DNA of 8,067 nucleotides from JAVBQU01 sp031548675 (GTDB lineage Bacteria > Bacteroidota > Bacteroidia > Bacteroidales > P3), in contig JAVBQU010000157.1 of NCBI GenBank assembly GCA_031548675.1, positions 1 through 8,067 of the forward strand. The letters run 5' to 3'. Made by a program: the position numbers and the translations under genes. Below the pieces are notes generated by a model that worked only from the letters and a program-made list of their open reading frames with translations, had not been told where the DNA came from and searched no databases. Shown here piece after piece: positions 1 to 6,326 of the stretch; position 1 is the stretch's first letter; each line of letters starts with the position of its first letter.

Positions 1-1886
1 ATAAAGGGCTTCCTTATGAGCTACTAAAATGGCTATCAAAATATCAATCTGCACCAACAAATATATATAATTTAGATGATAATTCTGTTAAACAATGGAT
101 TGAATATAGAAATTTTCTTTATGGAAGTTTTTTTAATTCAACAGATGCAGAGCTTGGGAGACAAGCATTTTTGCAGCACATTATAAGGCGTGCTTTTAAT
201 GAAGGAATAACAAAAAAATCCGTAATATGGAGCACCGATGAATCTCTTTTAGTTATGATTGAGAATCATAATTCAAAAGGAATAGAAAACCGAGTATATC
301 CAAACACGCTAAAATCACTTATAAAAAGCTTTCGGTTGTTAGAAAAAACGAATAAATACACTTCTATCCCTATTGAAAATGAGAATGATTTAAGAAAACT
401 TACAAATCCGTTGTTTGCTAATTGGTTAGAAAAAGAGTTGTCCAATGAATTTTTTGAACCTTTTGTGATTATCAACCAACGAAAATATAAAAACGAAGAA
501 ACATTGTTCCATATTCATGCTGGAGAGATTCAAGTCTATAAGCTTGCAAATTCGTCACTTAAGGTTAGTCAGCTTCCAGAATTTATTAAAACTGAAATAC
601 GTCAAAACATATCAGGGGCAAGGGTTGAAAGTGAATTTAATCGAATCCTGAAAGAGAAAATAAATCATTGGATACAAAATGAACCTAAACCATGGCATAT
701 AATAAATGACGAAAGAAAAGAAGATATCATTTCTAATTTAAATCAAGAAAAGGATTGGAGTTTTAAATGTGATTCAAATAATAATATTCATACATACCCT
801 GCAACTTTTGTCAATTCAATACCTAAACGCCTTATTACTTCCTTAGGATTACGAGGAGAGTTAATTTTAGATCCTTTTGGAGGGACTGGACAGACTGCCG
901 AAGCAGCACTAAAATTGGACTGTAATGTTATTATATCAGACAATAATGCAATAGCTAATTTAGCTACTTTAGCCAAATTTTCTTACCTAGACGAAAAACA
1001 GAGAAAAGCCCTTAATGATATTTCAATAGAAGATTATTCTAAAAGTTCACTTGAATTTGATTTGCCTAAAAAGGATGAAATTAAACGTTGGTACAACGAC
1101 AATACTTTAAATGAACTAATTCAAATACGAAAATATATTTCAACAGTTAATGATGAAGCAATAAATACTTTTTTATTAAATTGTTTTTCGGATATATTGA
1201 TTCCATGTTCATCGAGAAAGGGTAAGGGACATAGTTACTTTGCAGATAATACTCCATTGGCGAAGGAACAAAAAGAAATTCCATATCAAAATGCCTTTTC
1301 TCTATTTTCAAAAAAAATAGAAAAAAACATATCCGTTATTGACCAACTGTATTCTCTCATAGAAAGAAAAAGCAAAGATCCTAAAGAAGAATTAGAGCGA
1401 ATAAAAGTCTACAAAAAAGATGCTAAACTATTGACCCCAAATTCAATAAATATTTCGGATAATACTGTTTCGGGTATTATCACTTCTCCACCATATTTGT
1501 GTATGATTGATTATACATTGGGGCAAAGGTTATCCTATTTGTGGCTTTTCCCCGATTTATTAAAATCAGATTTTGAGAAAGAAGTTGGCTCGAGGCATGG
1601 TAGATCAAGTCCCGATAGGGCACTTAATAGCTACCTTGAAGATATAAAATTATTTGCATCAAATGCAAAGCTGTTTTTAAGGAAAAATGGATACTTAGCA
1701 ACTGTATTCGGTGCACCTACAGCAAATTCATTTAAAGACAAGGATATTATTGGCATGATTGATAAAATATTTTCTGACTTAGGATTTCACCTTCTATGGA
1801 GTCAATACAGACCTATCAGTAAGCATAGGAACCATGGAATAACCAGTTTGGATAAAGAGAGGATTTCCGTTCATATCCTTGAATAA
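1..1886 (+). CDS. HD-domain/DNA amino-methyltransferase fusion protein, 5'-truncated by the window edge
   Basis: The frame is open from the first complete codon (position 3), so the start lies left of the window; the TTG at 171 is an internal Leu codon. About 627 residues are visible. The C-terminal two thirds is an S-adenosylmethionine-dependent amino-methyltransferase: motif I DPFGGTG at visible residues 290-296 (DNA 870-890) binds AdoMet and TSPPY at 494-498 (DNA 1482-1496) is catalytic motif IV. The I-then-IV order with about 200 residues between them suits an N6-adenine or N4-cytosine DNA methylase with a large insert, perhaps target recognition. Visible residues 1-210 (LYGSFF, IIRRAFNEG, STDESLL, later HAGEIQVYKL) resemble the region after the catalytic core of SAMHD1/COG1078-like HD dNTPases; the HD metal ligands would be outside the window. 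No restriction nuclease is seen nearby. The gene is more A+T-rich than the rml genes, which fits acquired DNA. The methylase call is firm; the HD call is moderate. Confidence 0.82.
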   Translation, partial: KGLPYELLKWLSKYQSAPTNIYNLDDNSVKQWIEYRNFLYGSFFNSTDAELGRQAFLQHIIRRAFNEGITKKSVIWSTDESLLVMIENHNSKGIENRVYPNTLKSLIKSFRLLEKTNKYTSIPIENENDLRKLTNPLFANWLEKELSNEFFEPFVIINQRKYKNEETLFHIHAGEIQVYKLANSSLKVSQLPEFIKTEIRQNISGARVESEFNRILKEKINHWIQNEPKPWHIINDERKEDIISNLNQEKDWSFKCDSNNNIHTYPATFVNSIPKRLITSLGLRGELILDPFGGTGQTAEAALKLDCNVIISDNNAIANLATLAKFSYLDEKQRKALNDISIEDYSKSSLEFDLPKKDEIKRWYNDNTLNELIQIRKYISTVNDEAINTFLLNCFSDILIPCSSRKGKGHSYFADNTPLAKEQKEIPYQNAFSLFSKKIEKNISVIDQLYSLIERKSKDPKEELERIKVYKKDAKLLTPNSINISDNTVSGIITSPPYLCMIDYTLGQRLSYLWLFPDLLKSDFEKEVGSRHGRSSPDRALNSYLEDIKLFASNAKLFLRKNGYLATVFGAPTANSFKDKDIIGMIDKIFSDLGFHLLWSQYRPISKHRNHGITSLDKERISVHILE

Positions 1887-1930
1887 GCGTAATTGAGTAT
1901 TTTAAGCATGTAGGAAAAGCGTGTTATTAT

Positions 1931-1952
1931 AGCATCTAACTGCTTAGATGTT
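1931..1952 (+). terminator. Hairpin downstream of the methyltransferase gene
   Basis: CATCTAA (1933-1939) and TTAGATG (1944-1950) form a perfect 7-bp stem around a 4-nt loop CTGC. It can extend by one G-U and one A-T pair. It lies about 45 bp after the methyltransferase stop. The stem is short and A+T-rich and no clean T-run follows, so a terminator role is only plausible. Confidence 0.35.
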
Positions 1953-2092
1953 GACGTATTTAATAACTACGGGATTGTAGTAGATTTAGTCCAATGAAAT
2001 TTGTTATAATTAGGATTAATAATGAACTATTTGAATCATTAAAACAAGAATAATCGCTTGAGAATACATGGCATAATAAAAACTAAATAAGA

Positions 2093-2129
2093 TAGGAATG
2101 AGCCCTGTTAAATAAAGGCCCCATTCCTA
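2093..2129 (-). terminator. Hairpin terminator candidate for the integrase transcript
   Basis: TAGGAATG (2093-2100) and CATTCCTA (2122-2129) are perfect inverted 8-mers. An inner GCC/GGC pairing (2102-2104 with 2117-2119) sits across a small internal loop. Read on the minus strand, the stem lies about 70 bp beyond the integrase stop and is followed by the T-rich TCTTATTTAGTTTTTATT, as expected of an intrinsic terminator for the leftward transcript. On the plus strand it could also stop methyltransferase readthrough. Confidence 0.5.
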
Positions 2130-2200
2130 CTTAAAATATAATCAACAACCTGTCTAACTTTTGGAGGTACTTCGAATTGTGAGCCGGTTGTTCTATTGGG
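2108..2200 (-). other. Open stretch of 30 codons in frame after the integrase stop
   Basis: Beyond the TAG that ends the integrase (2201-2203), the same minus-strand frame stays open for 30 codons to a TAA at 2108-2110. It reads like real protein, including FEVPPKVRQVVDYILSRN. There is no ATG inside it. It may be the remnant of a lost gene tail, an ancestral extension of the integrase cut by a stop, or chance. It overlaps the right arm and much of the loop of the hairpin at 2093-2129, which argues against present-day coding. Confidence 0.2.
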
Positions 2201-3451
2201 CTATGTATGTAATTGGTAAGTCCCCGAAATTTTAGCGGTCAGCTTTTCCATGTCCCTACCAATCTTCTTATCTATTATCTTGGCATAGTGCTGGGTCATC
2301 CGCAAGCTTTTATGACCAAGCATTTTACTTACCGTTTCCAAAGGTACGTCATTGCTTAGGGTAATCGTCGTGGCAAACGTATGGCGGGCAACATGTGTCG
2401 TCAATTTCTTGTCGATTTTACATTCTTTGGCTATCTTCTTCAAAACGACATTGCGGTTAGAGATTGACCGCCCTGTAAATATTGGATGATTGGCTGAACA
2501 GGATTCAAAATCAGGGCAATATTTCCGTAAGATAACTTCTGCCTGAGGCAGTAGGGGAACTACCGACAATACATCTGTTTTTTGTCTATAAGCCCGAATC
2601 CACCAGTTTCCGTCTATTTGATGCAGTCTACCACAGGTTAAATGCTGCAAATCCGTATTAGCCAATCCTGTAAACACGGAGAAACAAAACAGGTCTTTTT
2701 CCAGTTCTTTGCCTTGTGTAAGCATAGGCGTTTCAAGAAGCCTTTGCAATTCTTGTTCCGTCAGGTAATTGCGGTGTCCGTCAATTTGCATGGCTAAGGG
2801 GATATCATCATCAAACGGATTTTTAGTAATCATTTCGTATTTAACGGCTACTTTCAGCAGCGACTTGAAACGTTGCAGCAACAGCATCATGTAATTAGAA
2901 CCGATGGTCGGCTGCAATTTCAAAAAATCAATGAAACGGTCGATAAATTGGCGGTCGATTTTCTTTAGGGGAATATCGGATACTTTGTACTGCCTTTCCA
3001 TAAACTTACGCAAATATTCTGCTGTATAATAAAAACGGCTGTATTCTCCTTCGCTTTTTTGTCCTTGTTCGAAAAGTTTCTTTTCTTTGTCAATTCGTTC
3101 GTTGAACATTTGCATGATGGTTACAGACCTATCCCGGCTGGTTCCGAACAGGGCTTCGGCAAACATATCGGCAGTAATACAGGTTTCTTTCAGCATCAAA
3201 TCGGTTTGAATGTTGAACAGTTTGGTACGGATGGCGTTGAGGTAATTGTTCAGGTCTCTAATTTCTACTGTTTTCCCTTTTGGAAATCCCTTGCTGTCCC
3301 AATAATTGTGGTTGATACTGCGTTTGATGCTGACGGCTTTTTGGCTGTTGTTTACGCTAATCCGTAAATAGATGGGACATTGTCCCTGTTGGTTTTGCCT
3401 GCTTTTGTTGATGTAGAAAAACAGGGCGAAGGTGTTTTTTTTTGTTTCCAT
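2201..3451 (-). CDS. Tyrosine recombinase (integrase) of the Bacteroidetes conjugative-transposon/IntDOT type
   Basis: This 416-residue protein cuts and rejoins DNA through a 3'-phosphotyrosine intermediate and would integrate and excise the element. An N-terminal arm-type DNA-binding domain (about 1-95, 'FFYINKSRQNQQGQCPIYLR') is followed by a SAM-like core-binding domain (about 105-215) and the catalytic domain (about 225-410). Visible catalytic residues are K291, H353 and R356 in HVARH, H380 in LGH and nucleophile Y389 in QHYAK. The usual first arginine is absent: the motif reads FTGLANTDL, with A264 where most family members have R. IntDOT of CTnDOT likewise lacks this arginine, which supports the subfamily call. 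The ATG at 3449-3451 begins METKKNTFAL, the normal start of the arm domain, without a clear ribosome-binding site. It is divergent from the HAD gene, whose start is 265 bp away, and a candidate attachment core lies between them. Confidence 0.95.
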   Translation of the reverse strand: METKKNTFALFFYINKSRQNQQGQCPIYLRISVNNSQKAVSIKRSINHNYWDSKGFPKGKTVEIRDLNNYLNAIRTKLFNIQTDLMLKETCITADMFAEALFGTSRDRSVTIMQMFNERIDKEKKLFEQGQKSEGEYSRFYYTAEYLRKFMERQYKVSDIPLKKIDRQFIDRFIDFLKLQPTIGSNYMMLLLQRFKSLLKVAVKYEMITKNPFDDDIPLAMQIDGHRNYLTEQELQRLLETPMLTQGKELEKDLFCFSVFTGLANTDLQHLTCGRLHQIDGNWWIRAYRQKTDVLSVVPLLPQAEVILRKYCPDFESCSANHPIFTGRSISNRNVVLKKIAKECKIDKKLTTHVARHTFATTITLSNDVPLETVSKMLGHKSLRMTQHYAKIIDKKIGRDMEKLTAKISGTYQLHT

Positions 3452-3567
3452 GCTTTGGAGTTTTTAAGATGAATAAATTTAAGTTTAATCATCCTGTCCA
3501 AAAATCGAATAAAAGATTCAATTAAATGAAAAACAACACTTTATAATTTCATTCCGTTTTTTTACCC

Positions 3568-3585
3568 TGCTAACGGCTTGCTAAC
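3568..3585 (+). repeat. Direct repeat TGCTAAC x2, 11-bp period (possible integrase arm sites)
   Basis: TGCTAAC occurs at 3568-3574 and 3579-3585, exactly 11 bp apart, about one helical turn. A related TAACGG motif occurs at 3571-3576 and again at 3632-3637. Their place between the integrase start and the candidate core suits arm-type or excision-factor binding sites of a lambda-like recombination system. The assignment is inference. Confidence 0.3.
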
Positions 3586-3665
3586 TCAAGTCTGCGTTTT
3601 ATTGCATTTATCATTTGGGTTGCAAAAATTGTAACGGTTGTTTTTCAATAATTTACATCTCAATC

Positions 3666-3697
3666 CTTGTGCTTTCAACCCTTATTTTGTATTTTTG
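3666..3697 (+). promoter_or_regulatory. Bacteroidetes-type promoter for the HAD gene
   Basis: TATTTTTG (3690-3697) matches the -7 consensus TAnnTTTG exactly. CTTG (3666-3669) lies 20 bp upstream and can serve as the -33 TTG element. Transcription would begin a few bases before the ATG at 3717, giving a very short leader. If 3689-3698 is an integration core, the -33 half is now supplied by the element rather than by the original chromosome. Confidence 0.5.
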
Positions 3698-3698
3698 C
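3689..3698 (+). other. Candidate attachment-site core (GTANNTTTGC)
   Basis: GTATTTTTGC matches all eight fixed bases of the GTANNTTTGC core used by CTnDOT and relatives. It lies 238 bp upstream of an IntDOT-like integrase and is embedded in a 6-bp inverted repeat (TATTTT, TGC, AAAATA; 3690-3704). No other exact copy on either strand was noticed in the window. The second junction would be beyond the left edge. Confidence 0.5.
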
Positions 3699-3716
3699 AA
3701 AATAGTTTTATTAATT

Positions 3717-4133
3717 ATGAATATTGTAATCGATTTCGACGGTACTTGTGTTACGCATGAATTTCCTTTGGTGGGCAAAGATATAGGGGCTATAGGCGTG
3801 CTTAGGGATCTGGTTGATGCAGGACATAAATTAATCTTGTTTACCATGCGTTGCGACAATAAGAAAAAGGAAACAACGCACTTAACAGATGCTGTTGATT
3901 GGGTTCAACAAAACAATATTCCTCTATACGGCATACAATCTAATCCTACGCAAAAGTATTGGACATCGTCGCCGAAAGCATACGGCGATGTGTATATTGA
4001 TGATGCCGCTTTAGGCTGTCCGTTGATTTATCCCGAAAATGGGGAACGCCCTTATGTGGATTGGAAAATCGTAAAAGAAATACTCATCCGCATGGGTATA
4101 CTCCATAGCGAACAGCAAACAACTTTATTTTAA
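3717..4133 (+). CDS. Small HAD-superfamily hydrolase-like protein (BT0820-like)
   Basis: This 138-residue protein has the haloacid dehalogenase fold signature: motif I DFDGT at 6-10 (nucleophile D6, acid D8), motif II Thr 43 in LILFTMR, a likely motif III Lys 87 (SSPKAYG), and motif IV DVYIDD at 91-96 with the Mg2+-binding D95/D96. It has no large cap and resembles short Bacteroidetes HAD proteins such as BT0820, so it is probably a cytosolic phosphatase whose substrate cannot be told. The ATG at 3717 is chosen because MNIVIDFDGT is the usual first beta strand. An earlier TTG at 3615 would add 34 residues coded across the candidate promoter. It leads a probable operon with rmlA and rmlB, so a sugar-phosphate or nucleotide-sugar role is possible but unproven. 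Confidence 0.85.
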   Translation: MNIVIDFDGTCVTHEFPLVGKDIGAIGVLRDLVDAGHKLILFTMRCDNKKKETTHLTDAVDWVQQNNIPLYGIQSNPTQKYWTSSPKAYGDVYIDDAALGCPLIYPENGERPYVDWKIVKEILIRMGILHSEQQTTLF

Positions 4134-4228
4134 AAACATTTATTGAATTACGAATTAAAGAAATCTGAAATCTTGAATTCTTCAAATAATCAAATAACCT
4201 CATAACCAAATCAACAAATAGCCTACAC
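4134..4228 (+). other. 95-bp low-complexity leader before rmlA
   Basis: This spacer is A+T-rich, with repeated GAAATC (4161-4174) and CAAATAA-like words in its second half. No TAnnTTTG box or clear ribosome-binding site was found, so rmlA probably depends on readthrough from the HAD gene promoter. Confidence 0.35.
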
Positions 4229-5101
4229 ATGAAAGGAATTGTATTAGCCGGAGGCTCTGGAACGCGTTTATATCCTATTACCAAAGGTGTAAGTAAGCAA
4301 TTACTGCCCATTTATGATAAACCTATGGTTTACTATCCGATTTCGACCCTGATGCTTGCCGGAATCCGGGAAATTCTCATTATATCTACTCCGCACGATT
4401 TACCTGCATTTAAGCATTTGCTGGGCGATGGTTCGGATTTGGGAGTTCGTTTTGAATATGCTGAACAGCCCAGCCCTGATGGACTGGCTCAAGCGTTTAT
4501 TATCGGTAAAGAATTTATCGGCAACGATAGTGCCTGCTTGGTATTGGGCGATAATATATTTTACGGACAGGGCTTTACCAAGATGCTTGCCGAAGCAGTG
4601 GCTGATACAGCTAAGCAACAAGCAACTGTTTTCGGTTATTATGTAAACGACCCCGAAAGATATGGCGTAGCGGAATTTGATAAGAACGGCAAAGTGCTGA
4701 GCATTGAAGAAAAACCGGCAAATCCGAAATCGAACTATGCAGTAGTAGGTTTGTATTTTTATCCCAATAAGGTGGTGGATGTAGCCTCAAGCATTAAACC
4801 TTCGGCACGGGGAGAATTGGAAATAACAACTGTAAATCAGGAATTTCTGAAAACAGATAGTCTTAAAGTACAACTGTTTGGTCGTGGTTTTGCATGGCTC
4901 GATACGGGCACACACGATTCTTTGTCGGAAGCGTCTACCTTTGTAGAAGTAATAGAGAAACGGCAAGGTTTAAAAATTGCCTGCTTGGAAGAAATTGCTT
5001 TTCATAACGGCTGGATAACTGCCGAACAAGTAGCCCAAACAGCCCAGCCGATGATTAAAAATCAGTACGGACAGTATTTAATGAAAATAGTAAATAAATA
5101 G
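4229..5101 (+). CDS. rmlA: Glucose-1-phosphate thymidylyltransferase RmlA
   Basis: The enzyme joins glucose-1-phosphate and dTTP to give dTDP-glucose and pyrophosphate, the first and usually feedback-controlled step of dTDP-L-rhamnose and related deoxysugar synthesis in the cytosol. The 290-residue length is normal for short RmlA. The nucleotidyltransferase signature GGSGTRLYP is at 8-16 and KQLLP at 23-27. The metal-binding Asp is D108 in LGDNIFYG. EEKP lies at 160-163, GELEIT at 195-200, and the second acidic site is D225 in WLDTGTH. The ATG at 4229 begins MKGIVLAGG, the conserved start. The gene is followed by rmlB 140 bp on, which makes the next step, and preceded by a HAD protein on the same strand. 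Confidence 0.97.
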   Translation: MKGIVLAGGSGTRLYPITKGVSKQLLPIYDKPMVYYPISTLMLAGIREILIISTPHDLPAFKHLLGDGSDLGVRFEYAEQPSPDGLAQAFIIGKEFIGNDSACLVLGDNIFYGQGFTKMLAEAVADTAKQQATVFGYYVNDPERYGVAEFDKNGKVLSIEEKPANPKSNYAVVGLYFYPNKVVDVASSIKPSARGELEITTVNQEFLKTDSLKVQLFGRGFAWLDTGTHDSLSEASTFVEVIEKRQGLKIACLEEIAFHNGWITAEQVAQTAQPMIKNQYGQYLMKIVNK

Positions 5102-5104
5102 AGT

Positions 5105-5196
5105 AGTAAACGAGTTGACAAGTAAACAAAATACAAGCAGTAGTAGACACTCAAACGTTATAAACATTTGAACGTTACAACCGAGCTTGCGAGCTC
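5105..5196. repeat. Short repeats in the rmlA-rmlB spacer
   Basis: Three structures stand out in this 140-bp gap. A degenerate 8-bp tandem, AGTAAAC-G-AGTTGAC-A-AGTAAAC, runs from 5105 to 5127. A direct repeat AACGTTA lies at 5154-5160 and 5171-5177. A small palindrome, GAGCT-TGCG-AGCTC, spans 5183-5196. None encodes protein. The palindrome may lower rmlB relative to rmlA as a weak attenuator, or these may be simple spacer drift. Confidence 0.4.
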
Positions 5197-5241
5197 AACG
5201 AAGTTAAACTTTATAACCTGAAATATTGAAATAACAGTATT

Positions 5242-6297
5242 ATGAAAAAAAACATATTGATAACCGGAGGAGCCGGATTTATAGGATCGCATGTGGTGCG
5301 TTTATTTGTAAATAAATATCCGGATTATAATATCATCAATCTGGATAAATTGACTTATGCCGGAAATTTAGCCAATCTGCAAGATATTAAAGATAAAGCA
5401 AACTATCATTTCGAAAAAGCGGACATTTGTGACTTCGATGCGATACTCAGTATCTTTGAAAAGCATAAAATCAACGGTGTTATCCATCTTGCCGCCGAAA
5501 GCCATGTAGACCGTTCTATTAAAGATCCGTTTACTTTTGCCCAAACGAATGTAATGGGAACTTTATCGTTGCTGCAGGCTGCCAAGCATTATTGGAACGG
5601 CGATTGGACTGGTAAGCTTTTTTATCATATTTCTACGGATGAGGTTTACGGCTCTTTAGGCGACGAAGGTTTTTTTGAGGAAACCACCAAATACGACCCG
5701 CATTCCCCCTACTCTGCTTCTAAGGCAGCCAGCGACCATTTTGTAAGGGCTTTCCACGATACTTTCGGCATGCCTGCCATAGTTACCAATTGTTCTAATA
5801 ATTACGGACCTTACCAGTTTCCCGAAAAATTGATTCCGCTTTTTATCAATAATATCAGGAACAACAAACCTCTGCCTGTTTACGGCAAAGGCGAGAATGT
5901 ACGCGACTGGCTGTATGTGGAAGATCATGCAAAGGCTATAGATATTATTTTCCATAAAGGTAAAATAGCCGAAACCTATAATATTGGTGGTTTTAACGAA
6001 TGGAAGAATATAGATTTAATTAAAGTGATGATTAAAACGGTAGATAAACTGCTGGGACGCGAAGCGGGAAGTTCTGAAAAGTTGATTACTTATGTTACCG
6101 ACCGTGCGGGACACGATTTGCGTTACGCCATCGATTCTACTAAACTGAAAAACGAATTGGGCTGGGAGCCCAGCCTGCAATTTGAAGAGGGAATCGAAAA
6201 AACGGTAAAATGGTATTTGGAACATCAGGATTGGCTGGATAATGTTACTAGCGGAGAGTATGAAAAGTACTATGAAAAGATGTATCACAACGGATAA
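5242..6297 (+). CDS. rmlB: dTDP-glucose 4,6-dehydratase RmlB
   Basis: This enzyme converts dTDP-D-glucose to dTDP-4-keto-6-deoxy-D-glucose with bound NAD+, the branch point for rhamnose, fucosamine-type and amino deoxysugars. The 351-residue length fits the extended SDR family. The NAD-binding GGAGFIG is at 9-15. DKLTYAGN (35-42) is diagnostic for RmlB. The catalytic trio T132-D133-E134 lies in HISTDEVYG and the SDR pair Y157/K161 in SPYSASK. NNYGPYQFPEKLIP (186-199) and RDWLYVEDH (221-229) are family landmarks. The ATG at 5242 gives MKKNILITGG, the standard start. It follows rmlA on the same strand and is ended by a strong hairpin. No rmlC or rmlD follows, so later steps must be encoded elsewhere or the pathway goes to another sugar. 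Confidence 0.97.
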   Translation: MKKNILITGGAGFIGSHVVRLFVNKYPDYNIINLDKLTYAGNLANLQDIKDKANYHFEKADICDFDAILSIFEKHKINGVIHLAAESHVDRSIKDPFTFAQTNVMGTLSLLQAAKHYWNGDWTGKLFYHISTDEVYGSLGDEGFFEETTKYDPHSPYSASKAASDHFVRAFHDTFGMPAIVTNCSNNYGPYQFPEKLIPLFINNIRNNKPLPVYGKGENVRDWLYVEDHAKAIDIIFHKGKIAETYNIGGFNEWKNIDLIKVMIKTVDKLLGREAGSSEKLITYVTDRAGHDLRYAIDSTKLKNELGWEPSLQFEEGIEKTVKWYLEHQDWLDNVTSGEYEKYYEKMYHNG

Positions 6298-6298
6298 T

Positions 6299-6325
6299 AT
6301 TTTATTCTTTGTGAAAGAATAAAAT
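6299..6325 (+). terminator. Perfect 12-bp hairpin after rmlB
   Basis: ATTTTATTCTTT (6299-6310) and AAAGAATAAAAT (6314-6325) pair without mismatch around a 3-nt loop GTG, starting 2 bp after the rmlB stop. The stem is A+T-rich and lacks a separate U-run, but its length and position make it the likely transcript end of the HAD-rmlA-rmlB unit, or a 3' stabilising structure. Confidence 0.65.
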
Positions 6326-6326
6326 T

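Larger units (their letters stand above)
1887..2200. other. 314-bp spacer between the methyltransferase and integrase 3' ends
   Basis: The two flanking genes converge here. The spacer holds the hairpin at 1931-1952, the longer hairpin at 2093-2129, and an inverted pair AACAACC (2144-2150)/GGTTGTT (2186-2192) separated by 35 bases. No convincing complete gene is present on either strand. An open stretch in frame with the integrase is described separately. Confidence 0.6.
1..3698. mobile_element. Putative end of an integrated CTnDOT-like element (left boundary outside window)
   Basis: This is inferred from three things. An IntDOT-type tyrosine recombinase is encoded at 2201-3451. An exact GTANNTTTGC core lies at 3689-3698, just outside the integrase 5' end. 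An A+T-rich methyltransferase cargo gene lies inside, whereas the DNA to the right is ordinary chromosomal-type dTDP-sugar genes. No transfer or mobilisation genes are visible, so it could be a conjugative element, a mobilisable island or a small integrase-bearing islet. The left end and the second copy of the core are not in the window. Confidence 0.4.

Noticed and set aside
171..173. TTG at 171 as start of the methyltransferase
   Set aside because: The frame is open back to position 3 with protein-like sequence, so this is an internal leucine and the gene is cut by the window edge.
1234..1243. GTTACTTTGC, a one-mismatch match to the GTANNTTTGC core
   Set aside because: It lies inside the methyltransferase coding sequence and misses the fixed A. 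It is probably chance.
3615..3716. Upstream TTG extension of the HAD gene giving a hydrophobic, membrane-like N-terminus
   Set aside because: It is encoded by the A/T-rich promoter/att region. The HAD fold starts at the ATG at 3717 with MNIVIDFDGT, and a leader segment before beta strand 1 is not expected.
4356..4646. Second frame within rmlA, and opposite-strand frames over rmlA and rmlB
   Set aside because: These are shadows of strongly conserved enzymes; their translations show no family features.
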